Positions 36,445 to 45,410 of a DNA stretch of 64,000 bases are shown in pieces. Source of the stretch: Emticicia agri (lineage in GTDB: Bacteria > Bacteroidota > Bacteroidia > Cytophagales > Spirosomataceae); the NCBI RefSeq assembly GCF_004168285.1, contig NZ_SEWF01000018.1, forward strand, positions 1 through 64,000, in the 5' to 3' direction. The translations under genes were made by a program, and so were the position numbers. Position 1 is the stretch's first letter, and the number at the start of each line of letters is the position of its first letter. The notes under the pieces are model-generated. The model did not search any database, was not told where the DNA came from, and saw only the letters and a list, made by a program, of their open reading frames with translations.

Positions 36445-37248
36445 TTAAAATCCTACGGAGTTTCCTCCATCTACCGGCAAAGATGCCCCTGTAATGTATC
36501 TGGCGCCTTCTGATGCCAAAAATACTGCTGCCCAGCCCACATCATCAGGCTTGCCGAATTTGCCCATTGGCGTGCGATTCAATGCCTTGTTCATCCGGTC
36601 GGGGTCGCTACTCATAGCGGTCTGCATCATAGCTGTTTCTATAAAACCAGGAGCAATGGCATTAATACGGACATTGTATTTTGAAAACTCAGAAGCCAAT
36701 ACTTTTACCATACCCTCAACCCCAGATTTTGATGCCGCATAGGCAACCACACGGTCGATTCCATAGTAGGCGGCCATTGATGAAATCATCAGGATAGAAC
36801 CATTCCTACGTTCAATCATGCGTCTGGCACAAGCTCTGGTTAAGGCAAATACTGCATTGAGGTTCGTATGCACAATTCGCTGGAAGTCTTCATCTGATAC
36901 CTCCAAAGCAGGTTTTTTCATATTGATTCCGGCATTGTTTACCAGAATATCAATCGGTCCGATATGTGTTTCAATATGTGCAACTAACCCTTCTAATAAA
37001 CTTAGTTCGGTTACATCATTTACCACATATTGCGCTGACTCTCCCAATGCTTCTACCGATTCGGCAAGTGCATGTTCCCGCCTTCCGGTAATCACCACTC
37101 TGGCGCCTGCCTCAATCATACACTGGGCTATATTAAAACCAATTCCACTCCCTCCTCCGGTTATCAATGCTAATTTACCTTCTAACGAAAACACGTTTTT
37201 TTTCAGATGAGCAGCTTCGTGGCCGTTCAGTTTTTGTTCTCCAATCAT
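36445..37248 (-). CDS. SDR dehydrogenase, probable fructuronate reductase of the glucuronate branch
   Basis: The 267-residue SDR has TGGGSGIG (31-38), NNAG, catalytic Ser in SSMAAYYG, Tyr-Lys in YAASK, and C-terminal PVDGGNSVGF. It is of the gluconate-5-dehydrogenase/KduD-like group. It overlaps the end of the GH67 gene by ATGA and shares the operon with uxuA. In glucuronate catabolism, fructuronate must be reduced to mannonate before UxuA acts. No UxuB is present here, so this SDR is the natural candidate for that step (inference from position). Confidence 0.85.
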   Translation of the reverse strand: MIGEQKLNGHEAAHLKKNVFSLEGKLALITGGGSGIGFNIAQCMIEAGARVVITGRREHALAESVEALGESAQYVVNDVTELSLLEGLVAHIETHIGPIDILVNNAGINMKKPALEVSDEDFQRIVHTNLNAVFALTRACARRMIERRNGSILMISSMAAYYGIDRVVAYAASKSGVEGMVKVLASEFSKYNVRINAIAPGFIETAMMQTAMSSDPDRMNKALNRTPMGKFGKPDDVGWAAVFLASEGARYITGASLPVDGGNSVGF

Positions 37249-39353
37249 CTTAAATGGTATATTTCTACTAATTTTTTAACTTCGTCCAGACTTCGTGCGG
37301 GTGGAACTAATGGTGCCGGAATCGGCATTTTTGCATAGGTAATAAAATATAAAACACAGGCATCTCGCCACCATAATGCCTCCTTCTCCTGTATTTTCAA
37401 CCGACCTTGCACGTTTTCAAATGTTTCGGTATCAATCTCATTTTTCAGGCTCTCCCAGTTGGTTTGCATTTTTCTTACCTGTTCAACGCCATCATAATAC
37501 CTGAAACACAGTTCGTCCCAGAGTGTTCTTCCTGTACTCAGTTTCTTTGTCCAGGGTACATGATGAAACCATAACAAATAGTTTAAATCGCATTCGTCAG
37601 CATTACCCCATTGCTTTCGCACTTCGGGTTTATACAGACTTAAAGCATTACTTACTTTTCCGGTTCTGTCAAAACCTAAACCGACTGAATCGGCTCTGTG
37701 GTAATAGACCGATGTCCAGTCTGGTCTTCCGCTTTTAGCCAGCCAGGGTTCAGGCCCATAGTGGTGCCCCTCGCCCATCATATGTGCTGTACCTAACGGA
37801 TAAGTGTAGCTGATATAAACGGGTAATGACTGCATCATTAGGGTATTAATTTTGTCTTGTGCAGTTTTGTTTTTTGTCAGGGTCATGGCAATCCATTCGG
37901 CAGCTATCTGCTCCGACGACAGGTTATAATCCCAGGCTAATCTGCCGAAAGCATACCAGTTGGCCTGATTAAACGGGTGGGCGGTCCAGTTTACATCTGA
38001 CCCTGTATTGGCTACGCCTGCCATCAATGAGTTTTGATGCGACTCTAAACTACCATCAATTACTCTGGCAACAGTTGACCCCTTCCCTTGTGCGTAGGTA
38101 TCACTATCCAGACACTCTTTAAACATGGGGGCAAGATAGGTCAGGTGCGTCGATTGCCCTAAATACTCCTGCGTAATCTGAAACTCCATACCCAAAGTAG
38201 TTTTAGGAAATGCCCCAAACATCGGATGAAAAGGCTCACGTGGCATAAAATCAATAGGGCCATTTTTCACCTGAACAATCACTTTCGGGTCGAAAGTACC
38301 ATCTAATGGTTTAAACTGGTCGTATCCTTCTTTAAAACGGTCGCCATTGGGGTCGGCTTTATATACAAACGCGCGCCAGATTACAATACCCTTAAATGGG
38401 CGCATGGCTTCAGCCAACATATTAGCACCGTCTGCATGTGTACGACCATAATCCTGTGGCCCCGGCTGTCCCTCCGAATTGGCCTTTACCAAAAAACCAC
38501 CAAAATCATGAATATATTCATGAATCTCTTTTGTTTTATCGTTCCACCATTTTCGTACTTCAGGGTCAAGCGGGTCAGACGTTTTTAAACCGCCCAAGGT
38601 TCGTGGCGAAGCAAAATTGACAGAAATAAATACACTGATGCCATACGGTCGTAATACATCTGCTACTGCTTTTATTTTTTCAAGGTATTCAGGCGTCAGA
38701 AATCTTGAACTGGCATTCACATTATTAATAGAGGTTGCATTGATACCAATAGATGCATTGGCTCTGGCGTATTGAATATACCTCGGGTCAATTCTAAAAG
38801 GCAGTTCCGTCCATTTCCACATAGAAGACCCAGCGTAACCTCGTTCTACTGTACCATTGGCATTGTCCCAGTGATTAAGCATACGGATTTTTACCTTCGG
38901 ATTATTGGTAATGGCAATTTTACTGATATTTTTTCCCGTCTGTATATTTCTTAATAACTCAAATGCTCCATACAATACCCCCGACGGTGTTTTTGCACTG
39001 ATTACAATATTTCCTTTTAGATGATTGATAGCAAAACCATCATCGGCTAAATTCTGCACACTGGCACCATCTGAGTTTACTTCAAGAACAATACCGCCTG
39101 TTTTACCGCTTATATTTCTCAGAAACGATACTTTTTTACCTAAAAGCCCCTCAAATCCCAACTGTAATTCATTAGCTGCTGTGGCAACAATTGGTGAATC
39201 ATGTGTGAATGAAATATATTTTGTAAGGGCAATATAGCTTTCTCTTTGTTGAGTATCTTTCAGTAAATCATATTTAAGCCATAACCGGGAACCATCGTCA
39301 GCAAATGTATTACAAGAAATAATCCATAAGACTAAAATTAATTTTCTAAACAT
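37245..39353 (-). CDS. GH67 alpha-glucuronidase
   Basis: The 702-residue enzyme has a signal peptide (to ~residue 18). Family hallmarks include MLNHWDNANGTVERGYAGSS, GFLVKANSEGQPGPQDYGRTHADGAN (split ~285-310), WRAFVYK, GMEFQITQEYLGQ and HHVPWTKKLSTGRTLWDELCFRYYDG. It releases (4-O-methyl)glucuronic acid from the ends of glucuronoxylo-oligosaccharides. Length is normal. The stop overlaps the SDR start by 4 nt, showing tight coupling with the next step of uronate use. Confidence 0.95.
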   Translation of the reverse strand: MFRKLILVLWIISCNTFADDGSRLWLKYDLLKDTQQRESYIALTKYISFTHDSPIVATAANELQLGFEGLLGKKVSFLRNISGKTGGIVLEVNSDGASVQNLADDGFAINHLKGNIVISAKTPSGVLYGAFELLRNIQTGKNISKIAITNNPKVKIRMLNHWDNANGTVERGYAGSSMWKWTELPFRIDPRYIQYARANASIGINATSINNVNASSRFLTPEYLEKIKAVADVLRPYGISVFISVNFASPRTLGGLKTSDPLDPEVRKWWNDKTKEIHEYIHDFGGFLVKANSEGQPGPQDYGRTHADGANMLAEAMRPFKGIVIWRAFVYKADPNGDRFKEGYDQFKPLDGTFDPKVIVQVKNGPIDFMPREPFHPMFGAFPKTTLGMEFQITQEYLGQSTHLTYLAPMFKECLDSDTYAQGKGSTVARVIDGSLESHQNSLMAGVANTGSDVNWTAHPFNQANWYAFGRLAWDYNLSSEQIAAEWIAMTLTKNKTAQDKINTLMMQSLPVYISYTYPLGTAHMMGEGHHYGPEPWLAKSGRPDWTSVYYHRADSVGLGFDRTGKVSNALSLYKPEVRKQWGNADECDLNYLLWFHHVPWTKKLSTGRTLWDELCFRYYDGVEQVRKMQTNWESLKNEIDTETFENVQGRLKIQEKEALWWRDACVLYFITYAKMPIPAPLVPPARSLDEVKKLVEIYHLR

Positions 39354-39467
39354 ATATTGAGGTTTTGTTTAATTTATCAATCATTCTCTACGATTTTACT
39401 ACTCCTACTAAACCTTCCCTTTTCTCCGGATTCGTTTTTGTATTTTCTGAAATACTATTCAGTAAAA

Positions 39468-40670
39468 TTATACAAGTTCTTCTGCTCTTTCAATCGCCAT
39501 TTCCAATCCTCTCAATTCTGCTAACCCTTTCAGACGGCCAATAGCCGAATAGCCCGGATATGTCTTTTTATGCAAATCGTCTAAAATCTGGTGTCCATGG
39601 TCTGGCCTCATCGGAATATCCCAGTCAGCTTTATCGTCCTTTTTCCTTTTACGGGTTTCGACTACGATGGCTTTTATTACTTCATACATGTCCACATCGC
39701 CTACCAGATGAGCCGCTTCATGGAAATTCAATGGATTCTCTTCTCTTTTGGTAGTTCTTAAATGCAGAAAGTGAATCCTATCGCCAAACCTTTCAATCAT
39801 TCCTGCTAAATCGTTATCTTCTCTTATGCCCAATGAGCCTGTACAAAAAGTAATCCCATTGTTTCTGATATTACACGCCTCCATCAATTGTTTTAAATCG
39901 TTTTCCGTACTTACAACCCGTGGCAAACCTAACAATGGCTTCGGGGGGTCATCGGGGTGAATACATAGATTAATGCCTACTTCTTGTGCCACCGGGGCAA
40001 CCTGTTTTATAAAATAGTAAAGATTTTCCCTTAATTCTTTGTCGCCGATAGTTTTATAATTATCTAATAACCCTTGAAAAGTATGCAAATCAAAGGCTTC
40101 TTCTGAGCCGGGCAAGCCTAATAAAACCGTATTTGTTAAAGTAGCAATTTCTTCGGCCGACATCTGATTCATTCTGTTCAGTGATTTTATCTGCACTTCG
40201 TTTGTATAATCTTTTACAGCGCCGGGGCGTTTCAGAATATACAAATCAAAAAGCGCAAAATCTTCCCAGACAAACCGCAGGGCTTTACCACCATCAGGCA
40301 TTTCGTAACTTAAATTTGTTCTTGACCAGTCTAACACTGGCATGAAATTATAGCAAACCGTATGGATACCACATTCAGCCAGATTCTGTAATGAAATTTT
40401 ATAGTTCTCAATTAGCTGGTCTCTGCCCGGCAAACCTTTTTTGATGTCTTCATGCACCGGAAGGCTTTCTACAACCAACCAATGCAAAGGCACAAACTGA
40501 GCGTTATCTGCCTCAATCAGTCTCTTTCTTTCTTCAATCGCCTCAACAGACCATACTTCACCTACAGGAATCTGGTGCAGAGCTGTTACCACACCCGTGC
40601 AACCTGCCTGCCGAATATCCATTAATGAAACCGGGTCTTTTGGCCCAAACCATCGCATTGTGTGAATCAT
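39468..40670 (-). CDS. uxuA: Mannonate dehydratase
   Basis: The 400-residue cytoplasmic enzyme converts D-mannonate to 2-keto-3-deoxygluconate. Signatures: N-terminal [41 protein letters not shown], the metal-binding [19 protein letters not shown], and the C-terminal MRPDHGHQI. No signal peptide. In the operon it sits upstream of GH67, supplying catabolism of the uronic acid released from glucuronoxylan. The isomerase UxaC and the KDG kinase/aldolase are not in the window. Confidence 0.96.
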   Translation of the reverse strand: MIHTMRWFGPKDPVSLMDIRQAGCTGVVTALHQIPVGEVWSVEAIEERKRLIEADNAQFVPLHWLVVESLPVHEDIKKGLPGRDQLIENYKISLQNLAECGIHTVCYNFMPVLDWSRTNLSYEMPDGGKALRFVWEDFALFDLYILKRPGAVKDYTNEVQIKSLNRMNQMSAEEIATLTNTVLLGLPGSEEAFDLHTFQGLLDNYKTIGDKELRENLYYFIKQVAPVAQEVGINLCIHPDDPPKPLLGLPRVVSTENDLKQLMEACNIRNNGITFCTGSLGIREDNDLAGMIERFGDRIHFLHLRTTKREENPLNFHEAAHLVGDVDMYEVIKAIVVETRKRKKDDKADWDIPMRPDHGHQILDDLHKKTYPGYSAIGRLKGLAELRGLEMAIERAEELV

Positions 40671-40711
40671 ACTTGTTAATTTCCTATTTATAACTTATAA
40701 TCCTTTATGAC

Positions 40712-42646
40712 TTATTTTTTATCTGTTCTAAACGGTGAAGCAGGTAACCCTTCTCTGTTATATAAATTGGCTGTATCGGGATTATCAGCCCAGGCATATC
40801 TGATGGCTACCGGATTGGGAATATGCTCATTCCAGACCTCAATTTTGTTTCCTTTGATTCGGGCTTTTGCCCAGACAAATTTCTTATCAGCCCCTGCTAT
40901 TGCAAAATGTTTTAACTCGTCTCCACCTTTTGCCATTAGCCCGCTGCCAGTATTCGAAAAACTCAGAATAATTTTATGTTTTTTCACTTTCATTGATTCA
41001 TAAGTAGGCCCTGAAAATACGATATTTTTATCTTGATATGCCAGTTTCTCAGCCGCTAATGCCAATCGTTGGCCTACAGTTTCTTTGTTCAACGGATGAA
41101 TATCATTCCATTCACCACTATCAATAATGGTGGCCATTGCTGTTTCAGGCACACCCAATGTCTCCGACTGCGCTTCTCTTAGCTCTGCCCATTTACTTTC
41201 TGAGGGTAAATCTTTAGGCTCCATAAAATTTGCTAACTGTACAAACAGGAACGGAAAACTACCCTGATTCCATTTCTGCCGCCAGTTCATAATCATAGTC
41301 GAAAAAAGCAGATGATAATCATCGGGCTTATCTGCATTCGATTCCCCCTGATACCATATTACGCCCTTGATTCTATAGTTAATCAGAGGAGCTATCATGC
41401 CATTGTATAGTCCTACAGGCTTGTACTGGAAAAACGTAGTAGCAGGCAACGGCTCTGAAGCTCCCCCTAATTTATATTGCCAGTTTCCTTTTAAATCTAT
41501 TACTTCATTGCCTACAATAATCTGATAATTTTTATCTTTAATAAAACCGCCTTTACCTGAGGTATTGATTACCCGGGCTACAATAATATTTTTACCGGGC
41601 TTTAGTATATCCTTGGCAATTTCGTACCTCCGTGGTGGATATTGGTAACCAATTGTACCTACAAACTTGCCATTTACATACACTGAATCGCTATCTACAA
41701 TGCGCCCTAAATAGAATTTAGCCACTTTTCCGGTCATCGACTCCGGCACTTCTATTTCTTTTCTGAACCATACTACCCCGTTGGTATTTTTTAGCCCGGC
41801 ATCTTCCCAGAAGTTTGGCAGGGTCATGGTTGGCCATGCCGAAGCATCGTAATCATTTTCAAACCATTTCTTAGGTCCGTTCATGCCTGCATCATTCTTC
41901 CTGAGATTTGAATACCATTGGCTGGTAATAGCTCCCTCGGTTCTGCGGACTTGATTCACATACGCACTGTCTTTTACCTGTCGGGTTAAAGACAGATATT
42001 GGGGAAATGCTTTTAATCCATCTTCGCTAATCCATGCTTCTACCGGAGTGCCGCCCACACTTGCATTAATTAATCCGATAGGCACTTGGTATTTATCAAA
42101 AAGTTTTCTGGCAAAAAAATAGCCTGTTGCCGTAAACCGCATGATGTTTTCAGGTGTGGCGGCCTCCCATTTACCCGACTGAAAATCTTCGAGTGGTTGA
42201 TTAAAGTTGTAACGTGTGGGTATAAAAAAATGGCGGATTAATGGATTATTTGTTTTTGCAATTACATCAGCATATTTTTCTTTCACACGTTCCATTGGCA
42301 AAACCATATTTGATTGCCCGGAGCAAACCCATACCTCACCCAATAAAATATCTTTAACTTTAAGTTGATTTTCGCCTGAAATCGTCATTTCATAAGGACC
42401 TCCGGCTTTTTTAGTTAAAATCGTAAGCTGCCATTTACCATCAGTAGCAGTTTTTGTATGGTAAGTCTGATTATTGAATTGAAGTGTAATTGCTTCTCCT
42501 GCTTTTGCCCAGCCCCATAGTTGAACTTTGGCATTTTGCTGCAAAACCATGCCATCACTGACTAATCGGGGTAGTTTGACTTCACTATATGCCGGAAGAG
42601 TAATGAGTAATAACGCCGTAAAAATAATCCTATCTATAAATTTCAT
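40712..42646 (-). CDS. SGNH sialate-O-acetylesterase-like carbohydrate esterase
   Basis: The start is at ATG 42646, which begins a signal peptide (MKFIDRIIFTALLLITLPAYS); the longer frame adds a hydrophobic lead without support. The 644-residue protein has an SGNH esterase domain split by a beta-sandwich insert (~240-400). Catalytic Ser is in WVCSGQSNM, with VIWYQGESN and the C-terminal block GEWNDIHPLNK carrying Asp-x-x-His. Proteins of this group deacetylate sugars; in this operon acetyl-xylan is the likely target. A paralog lies at 59583-61538. Confidence 0.9.
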   Translation of the reverse strand: MKFIDRIIFTALLLITLPAYSEVKLPRLVSDGMVLQQNAKVQLWGWAKAGEAITLQFNNQTYHTKTATDGKWQLTILTKKAGGPYEMTISGENQLKVKDILLGEVWVCSGQSNMVLPMERVKEKYADVIAKTNNPLIRHFFIPTRYNFNQPLEDFQSGKWEAATPENIMRFTATGYFFARKLFDKYQVPIGLINASVGGTPVEAWISEDGLKAFPQYLSLTRQVKDSAYVNQVRRTEGAITSQWYSNLRKNDAGMNGPKKWFENDYDASAWPTMTLPNFWEDAGLKNTNGVVWFRKEIEVPESMTGKVAKFYLGRIVDSDSVYVNGKFVGTIGYQYPPRRYEIAKDILKPGKNIIVARVINTSGKGGFIKDKNYQIIVGNEVIDLKGNWQYKLGGASEPLPATTFFQYKPVGLYNGMIAPLINYRIKGVIWYQGESNADKPDDYHLLFSTMIMNWRQKWNQGSFPFLFVQLANFMEPKDLPSESKWAELREAQSETLGVPETAMATIIDSGEWNDIHPLNKETVGQRLALAAEKLAYQDKNIVFSGPTYESMKVKKHKIILSFSNTGSGLMAKGGDELKHFAIAGADKKFVWAKARIKGNKIEVWNEHIPNPVAIRYAWADNPDTANLYNREGLPASPFRTDKK

Positions 42647-42877
42647 AACAGCCTGAATTAATAAAACATCAGAAAAAATGAGGGCGGCGAATACTACCAC
42701 CCACCATTATAACTAAAAAACAAAATGTATGAAAATAAGCGTTGTGATACCGAATGTTTCTATACTTTTTTCATTCTTTTATTTTTCGTAAAATCACTAA
42801 ATTTTTCATACTTTCGGTTGTTTTGTTTTGATTGGTTTTCTGAGCAAGACAATGCTTGTCAATCAGGCATGTTTTTA

Positions 42878-42916
42878 AAAGTCAGTTGTGTTGCAGCACA
42901 ACTGGCTTTTTGTTTT
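42878..42916 (+). terminator. Orphan terminator in the regulator upstream region
   Basis: AAAGTCAGTTGTG (42878-42890) pairs with CACAACTGGCTTT (42897-42909), one wobble, 6-nt loop, then CTTTTTGTTTTT. No gene ends before it on this strand, so it may end a small RNA or act as an attenuator. Confidence 0.7.
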
Positions 42917-43163
42917 TACAGGTATTGTTTCATCATAGTTTCCCTTTTTCAAGGGTTTAATTCTTATACTGAAAACAGAAATTAGTGGTTAAGTAATTCT
43001 ATAAAAAATACAATTGTAGTAGTAGTTCCATTTACCGGGTATTTTACTCAGGTAAGTGTTACCGTATTAATACCATGAGAATATTAGGTTATTTTTTTGT
43101 ATTAAAAAAAGATTCTACTGTCTAATTTTATCAAAATTCATATAAAACCTATCGGTGTCGTTT

Positions 43164-43179
43164 TCGGAAACGTTTCCGA
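43164..43179. promoter_or_regulatory. Perfect palindromic LacI-type operator
   Basis: TCGGAAACGTTTCCGA is a 16-bp perfect palindrome with the central CG typical of LacI/GalR-family operators. Outer ATCGG/CCGAT arms extend it. It lies 122 bp before the LacI-type gene and upstream of the divergent xylan operon, so it could control both. Confidence 0.75.
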
Positions 43180-43301
43180 TAGTTTATTAAAAGTTGTAAT
43201 ATTCATGAAATTTCACAAAATTGTCTCAGAATTGGTAACTGTTAGTAGCAGACAAAATCACCGAAAGCAAAACCCTATATATTAAAAAAACATAATTTCA
43301 G

Positions 43302-44477
43302 ATGACAACATGTATAAAATGCGGCAATGTAGAAAATGTAGTCCGTTCGGGCTTTGTGAGAGGAAAACAACGAATGTTTTGCAAAGCCTGCAACCTATAT
43401 TTTACCATTACGCCACATAATCATCTGACGACTAAAAAACCGCATCAGACAACCATTATCGACATTGCCAAAGTGCTGGGCATTTCTCCCTCTACTGTTT
43501 CAAGGGCATTGAATAACAGTACCGAAATCAATGAAAATACCCGCCAGGAAATTTTAAGAGTAGCCAACGAATTAGATTATCGCCCCAATTTTCTGGCACA
43601 AAGCCTGAACAGAGGCGAAACCCATACCATCGGCGTAATTATTCCTGATATTCAACGGCCTTTCTTTGCAGGTGTGGTGGCAGGCATTCAGAAAGTGGCT
43701 ACGGAAGCAGGGTATCGGGTCATGATTTGTCAGTCTAACGAGTCGCATCATACCGAAACACTTAATGTACAGGCTTTGGTAACAAGCCGGGTAGATGGGC
43801 TTCTTATCAGCCATTCAAAAGAAACCAATTCGTTTGAACACGTAAAGCTACAACTGAAAAAAGGGTTGCCGATAGTCCACTTTGATAGAGTATGCAATGA
43901 AGTTGACACGGCTAAAGTAATTCAGGAAGATTTTTCAGGAGGCTTTGCTTTGATTGAACACCTGATTTCACAAGGGTATAAAAGAATAGCCATATTGGCA
44001 GGGCCTGCTGATTTGCTGATTAGCAAAACCCGTATTGATGGCTATAAAGCTGCGCTTGAAAAACATGGAATTGAGGTTGACGAAGACCTGATTTACCATA
44101 GCAATTTCAGTAAAGAGGAATCAGTAAAGGCATTAGACTACTGGCTGAGTTTACCACAAAAACCTGACAGTATTTTTACAATTCATTATGCCAACGGCAT
44201 TGAAATGATAATGGCTTTGAAAGAACGGAATGTAAGAATACCAGAAGAAATAGGCATTGTTGCATTTGGTGACGAGTTGATAGCTTCGTTAATTGAGCCT
44301 TCATTAACTACTTTTCATCAGTTTCCTTTTAAAATAGGTGAAACCGCCGCAGGCATACTTATAGAAAATATCATCAATAAAGAGTCTTTTGTGCCTTATA
44401 CAAAAGTCATTGAGGGTGAACTGATTATCAGAAAATCTTCCTTGAAAACAAACAGGAAATACAATCAGCAAGCCTAA
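43302..44477 (+). CDS. LacI family regulator with N-terminal IS1-like zinc ribbon
   Basis: The 391-residue protein has three parts. Residues 1-40 form a zinc ribbon with C4-x2-C7 and C27-x2-C30 and the GKQRMFCKACNLYF pattern seen at the start of IS1-type InsA proteins. Residues ~49-100 are a LacI helix-turn-helix (IDIAKVLGISPSTVSRALNN) with hinge helix ANELDYRPNFLAQSL. The rest is a periplasmic-binding-like sugar sensor (HTIGVIIPDIQRPFF to the end). No Met occurs between residue 25 and the HTH, so the ribbon is part of the protein. It likely represses or activates the divergent xylan operon in response to a xylan- or uronate-derived ligand. Confidence 0.9.
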   Translation: MTTCIKCGNVENVVRSGFVRGKQRMFCKACNLYFTITPHNHLTTKKPHQTTIIDIAKVLGISPSTVSRALNNSTEINENTRQEILRVANELDYRPNFLAQSLNRGETHTIGVIIPDIQRPFFAGVVAGIQKVATEAGYRVMICQSNESHHTETLNVQALVTSRVDGLLISHSKETNSFEHVKLQLKKGLPIVHFDRVCNEVDTAKVIQEDFSGGFALIEHLISQGYKRIAILAGPADLLISKTRIDGYKAALEKHGIEVDEDLIYHSNFSKEESVKALDYWLSLPQKPDSIFTIHYANGIEMIMALKERNVRIPEEIGIVAFGDELIASLIEPSLTTFHQFPFKIGETAAGILIENIINKESFVPYTKVIEGELIIRKSSLKTNRKYNQQA

Positions 44478-44480
44478 ACC

Positions 44481-44576
44481 TTAAACATACGTTTTGGTTC
44501 CGGCATAATTATCACTGAATTCTTTGGGTGTATAGCCGTGTTTTTTCTTAAAAATACGATAATCTTTGGAAAAACC
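44481..44576 (-). pseudogene. Remnant of an AraC-type regulator (last 31 codons)
   Basis: The minus strand reads RIFKKKHGYTPKEFSDNYAG and ends in TAA (44481-44483). This is the end of an AraC double helix-turn-helix, with the usual GF...FKK..G.TPKEF pattern. An in-frame stop (44577-44579) bounds it and the rest of the gene is gone. The aldo/keto reductase gene ends 10 nt further on. Confidence 0.65.
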
Positions 44577-44586
44577 CTATGAAATT

Positions 44587-45408
44587 CTAATACAATTCCA
44601 TAGGGTCTTCTACTATCCTGAGGTTCTCATTAAAACTATTGATATAGGCCATATCCTGCTCACTGATTTCAAAATCAAACACATCGAAATTCTCTTTGAG
44701 GCGGTCCAAATTAGATGATTTAGGTATGGTAGAAACACCCAATTGTAAAGCCCAGCGTAAAATAATCTGTGCAGGAGTTTTCTTGTACTTCTCCGCCATA
44801 CTTAATAATTTAGGGTCTGACATTCGCTGACCTCTTACCAAAGGAGAATACGCTTGTAGTTGAATTTTCCGTTCTTTACAATAGTTCAGTAAATCTTCCA
44901 GATACAGATACGGACTGAATTCTACCTGATTCACCATCGGAATTTCCGTAGCTTCAATTTGCAGTTCTTCCAGAAACGGAATCAGATAATTGGCTACCCC
45001 AATAGCTTTTATCCTACCCTCATGGTACAGCCTTTCCAATGCTTTCCATGTAAACTTTCTGGTAAATTTAATAGGCCAGTGTACCAGATAAAGGTCCACA
45101 TAGTCCAGGTTCAGCTTCTGTAAACTCACATCAAATGCTTTAAGAGTTTTCTCATACCCCTGGTCAGTATTATTTACTTTTGTTGTAATAAAGAGGTCGT
45201 TTCTGTTTATCCCACTCTGTCGTACTGCATTACCAATTTCCGCTTCGTTTCTATACATACTGGCAGTATCAATCAGACGGTAACCTGTTTCCAACGCCCA
45301 TAATACAGCCTGTTCGGCCTCTTGCTTATACATGTCATATACGCCAAGTCCCAGTAATGGCATCTGTACACCATTGCTGAGACTTGTCATTAACTGTTGA
45401 TTTTGCAT
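44587..45408 (-). CDS. Aldo/keto reductase (AKR5-like)
   Basis: The 273-residue NADPH-dependent oxidoreductase has the catalytic tetrad visible: Asp in RLIDTASMY with Tyr, Lys in FITTKVNN and His in YLVHWPIKF. IPKSSNLDRLKENFDVFDF binds the cofactor phosphate. It resembles the 2,5-diketogluconate reductase group of small bacterial AKRs. The PhyH-type gene ends 2 nt before it, so they form an operon; the combination suggests modification of a sugar or secondary metabolite, with no firm pathway. Confidence 0.88.
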   Translation of the reverse strand: MQNQQLMTSLSNGVQMPLLGLGVYDMYKQEAEQAVLWALETGYRLIDTASMYRNEAEIGNAVRQSGINRNDLFITTKVNNTDQGYEKTLKAFDVSLQKLNLDYVDLYLVHWPIKFTRKFTWKALERLYHEGRIKAIGVANYLIPFLEELQIEATEIPMVNQVEFSPYLYLEDLLNYCKERKIQLQAYSPLVRGQRMSDPKLLSMAEKYKKTPAQIILRWALQLGVSTIPKSSNLDRLKENFDVFDFEISEQDMAYINSFNENLRIVEDPMELY

Positions 45409-45410
45409 AT

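Larger units (their letters stand above)
42647..43301. other. 655-bp intergenic region between xylan operon and regulator
   Basis: This AT-rich stretch separates divergent genes. It holds an orphan plus-strand terminator (42878-42915), a small dyad GGTAAGTGTTACC (43051-43063) and a perfect 16-bp palindrome (43164-43179). No convincing gene is seen; a reading frame at 42725-42985 runs through the terminator and has no coding character. Confidence 0.6.

Noticed and set aside
42725-42985. 86-residue plus-strand frame in the xylan intergenic region
   Set aside because: Runs through a strong terminator and is rich in Phe/Cys/Tyr, as expected from T-rich non-coding DNA.
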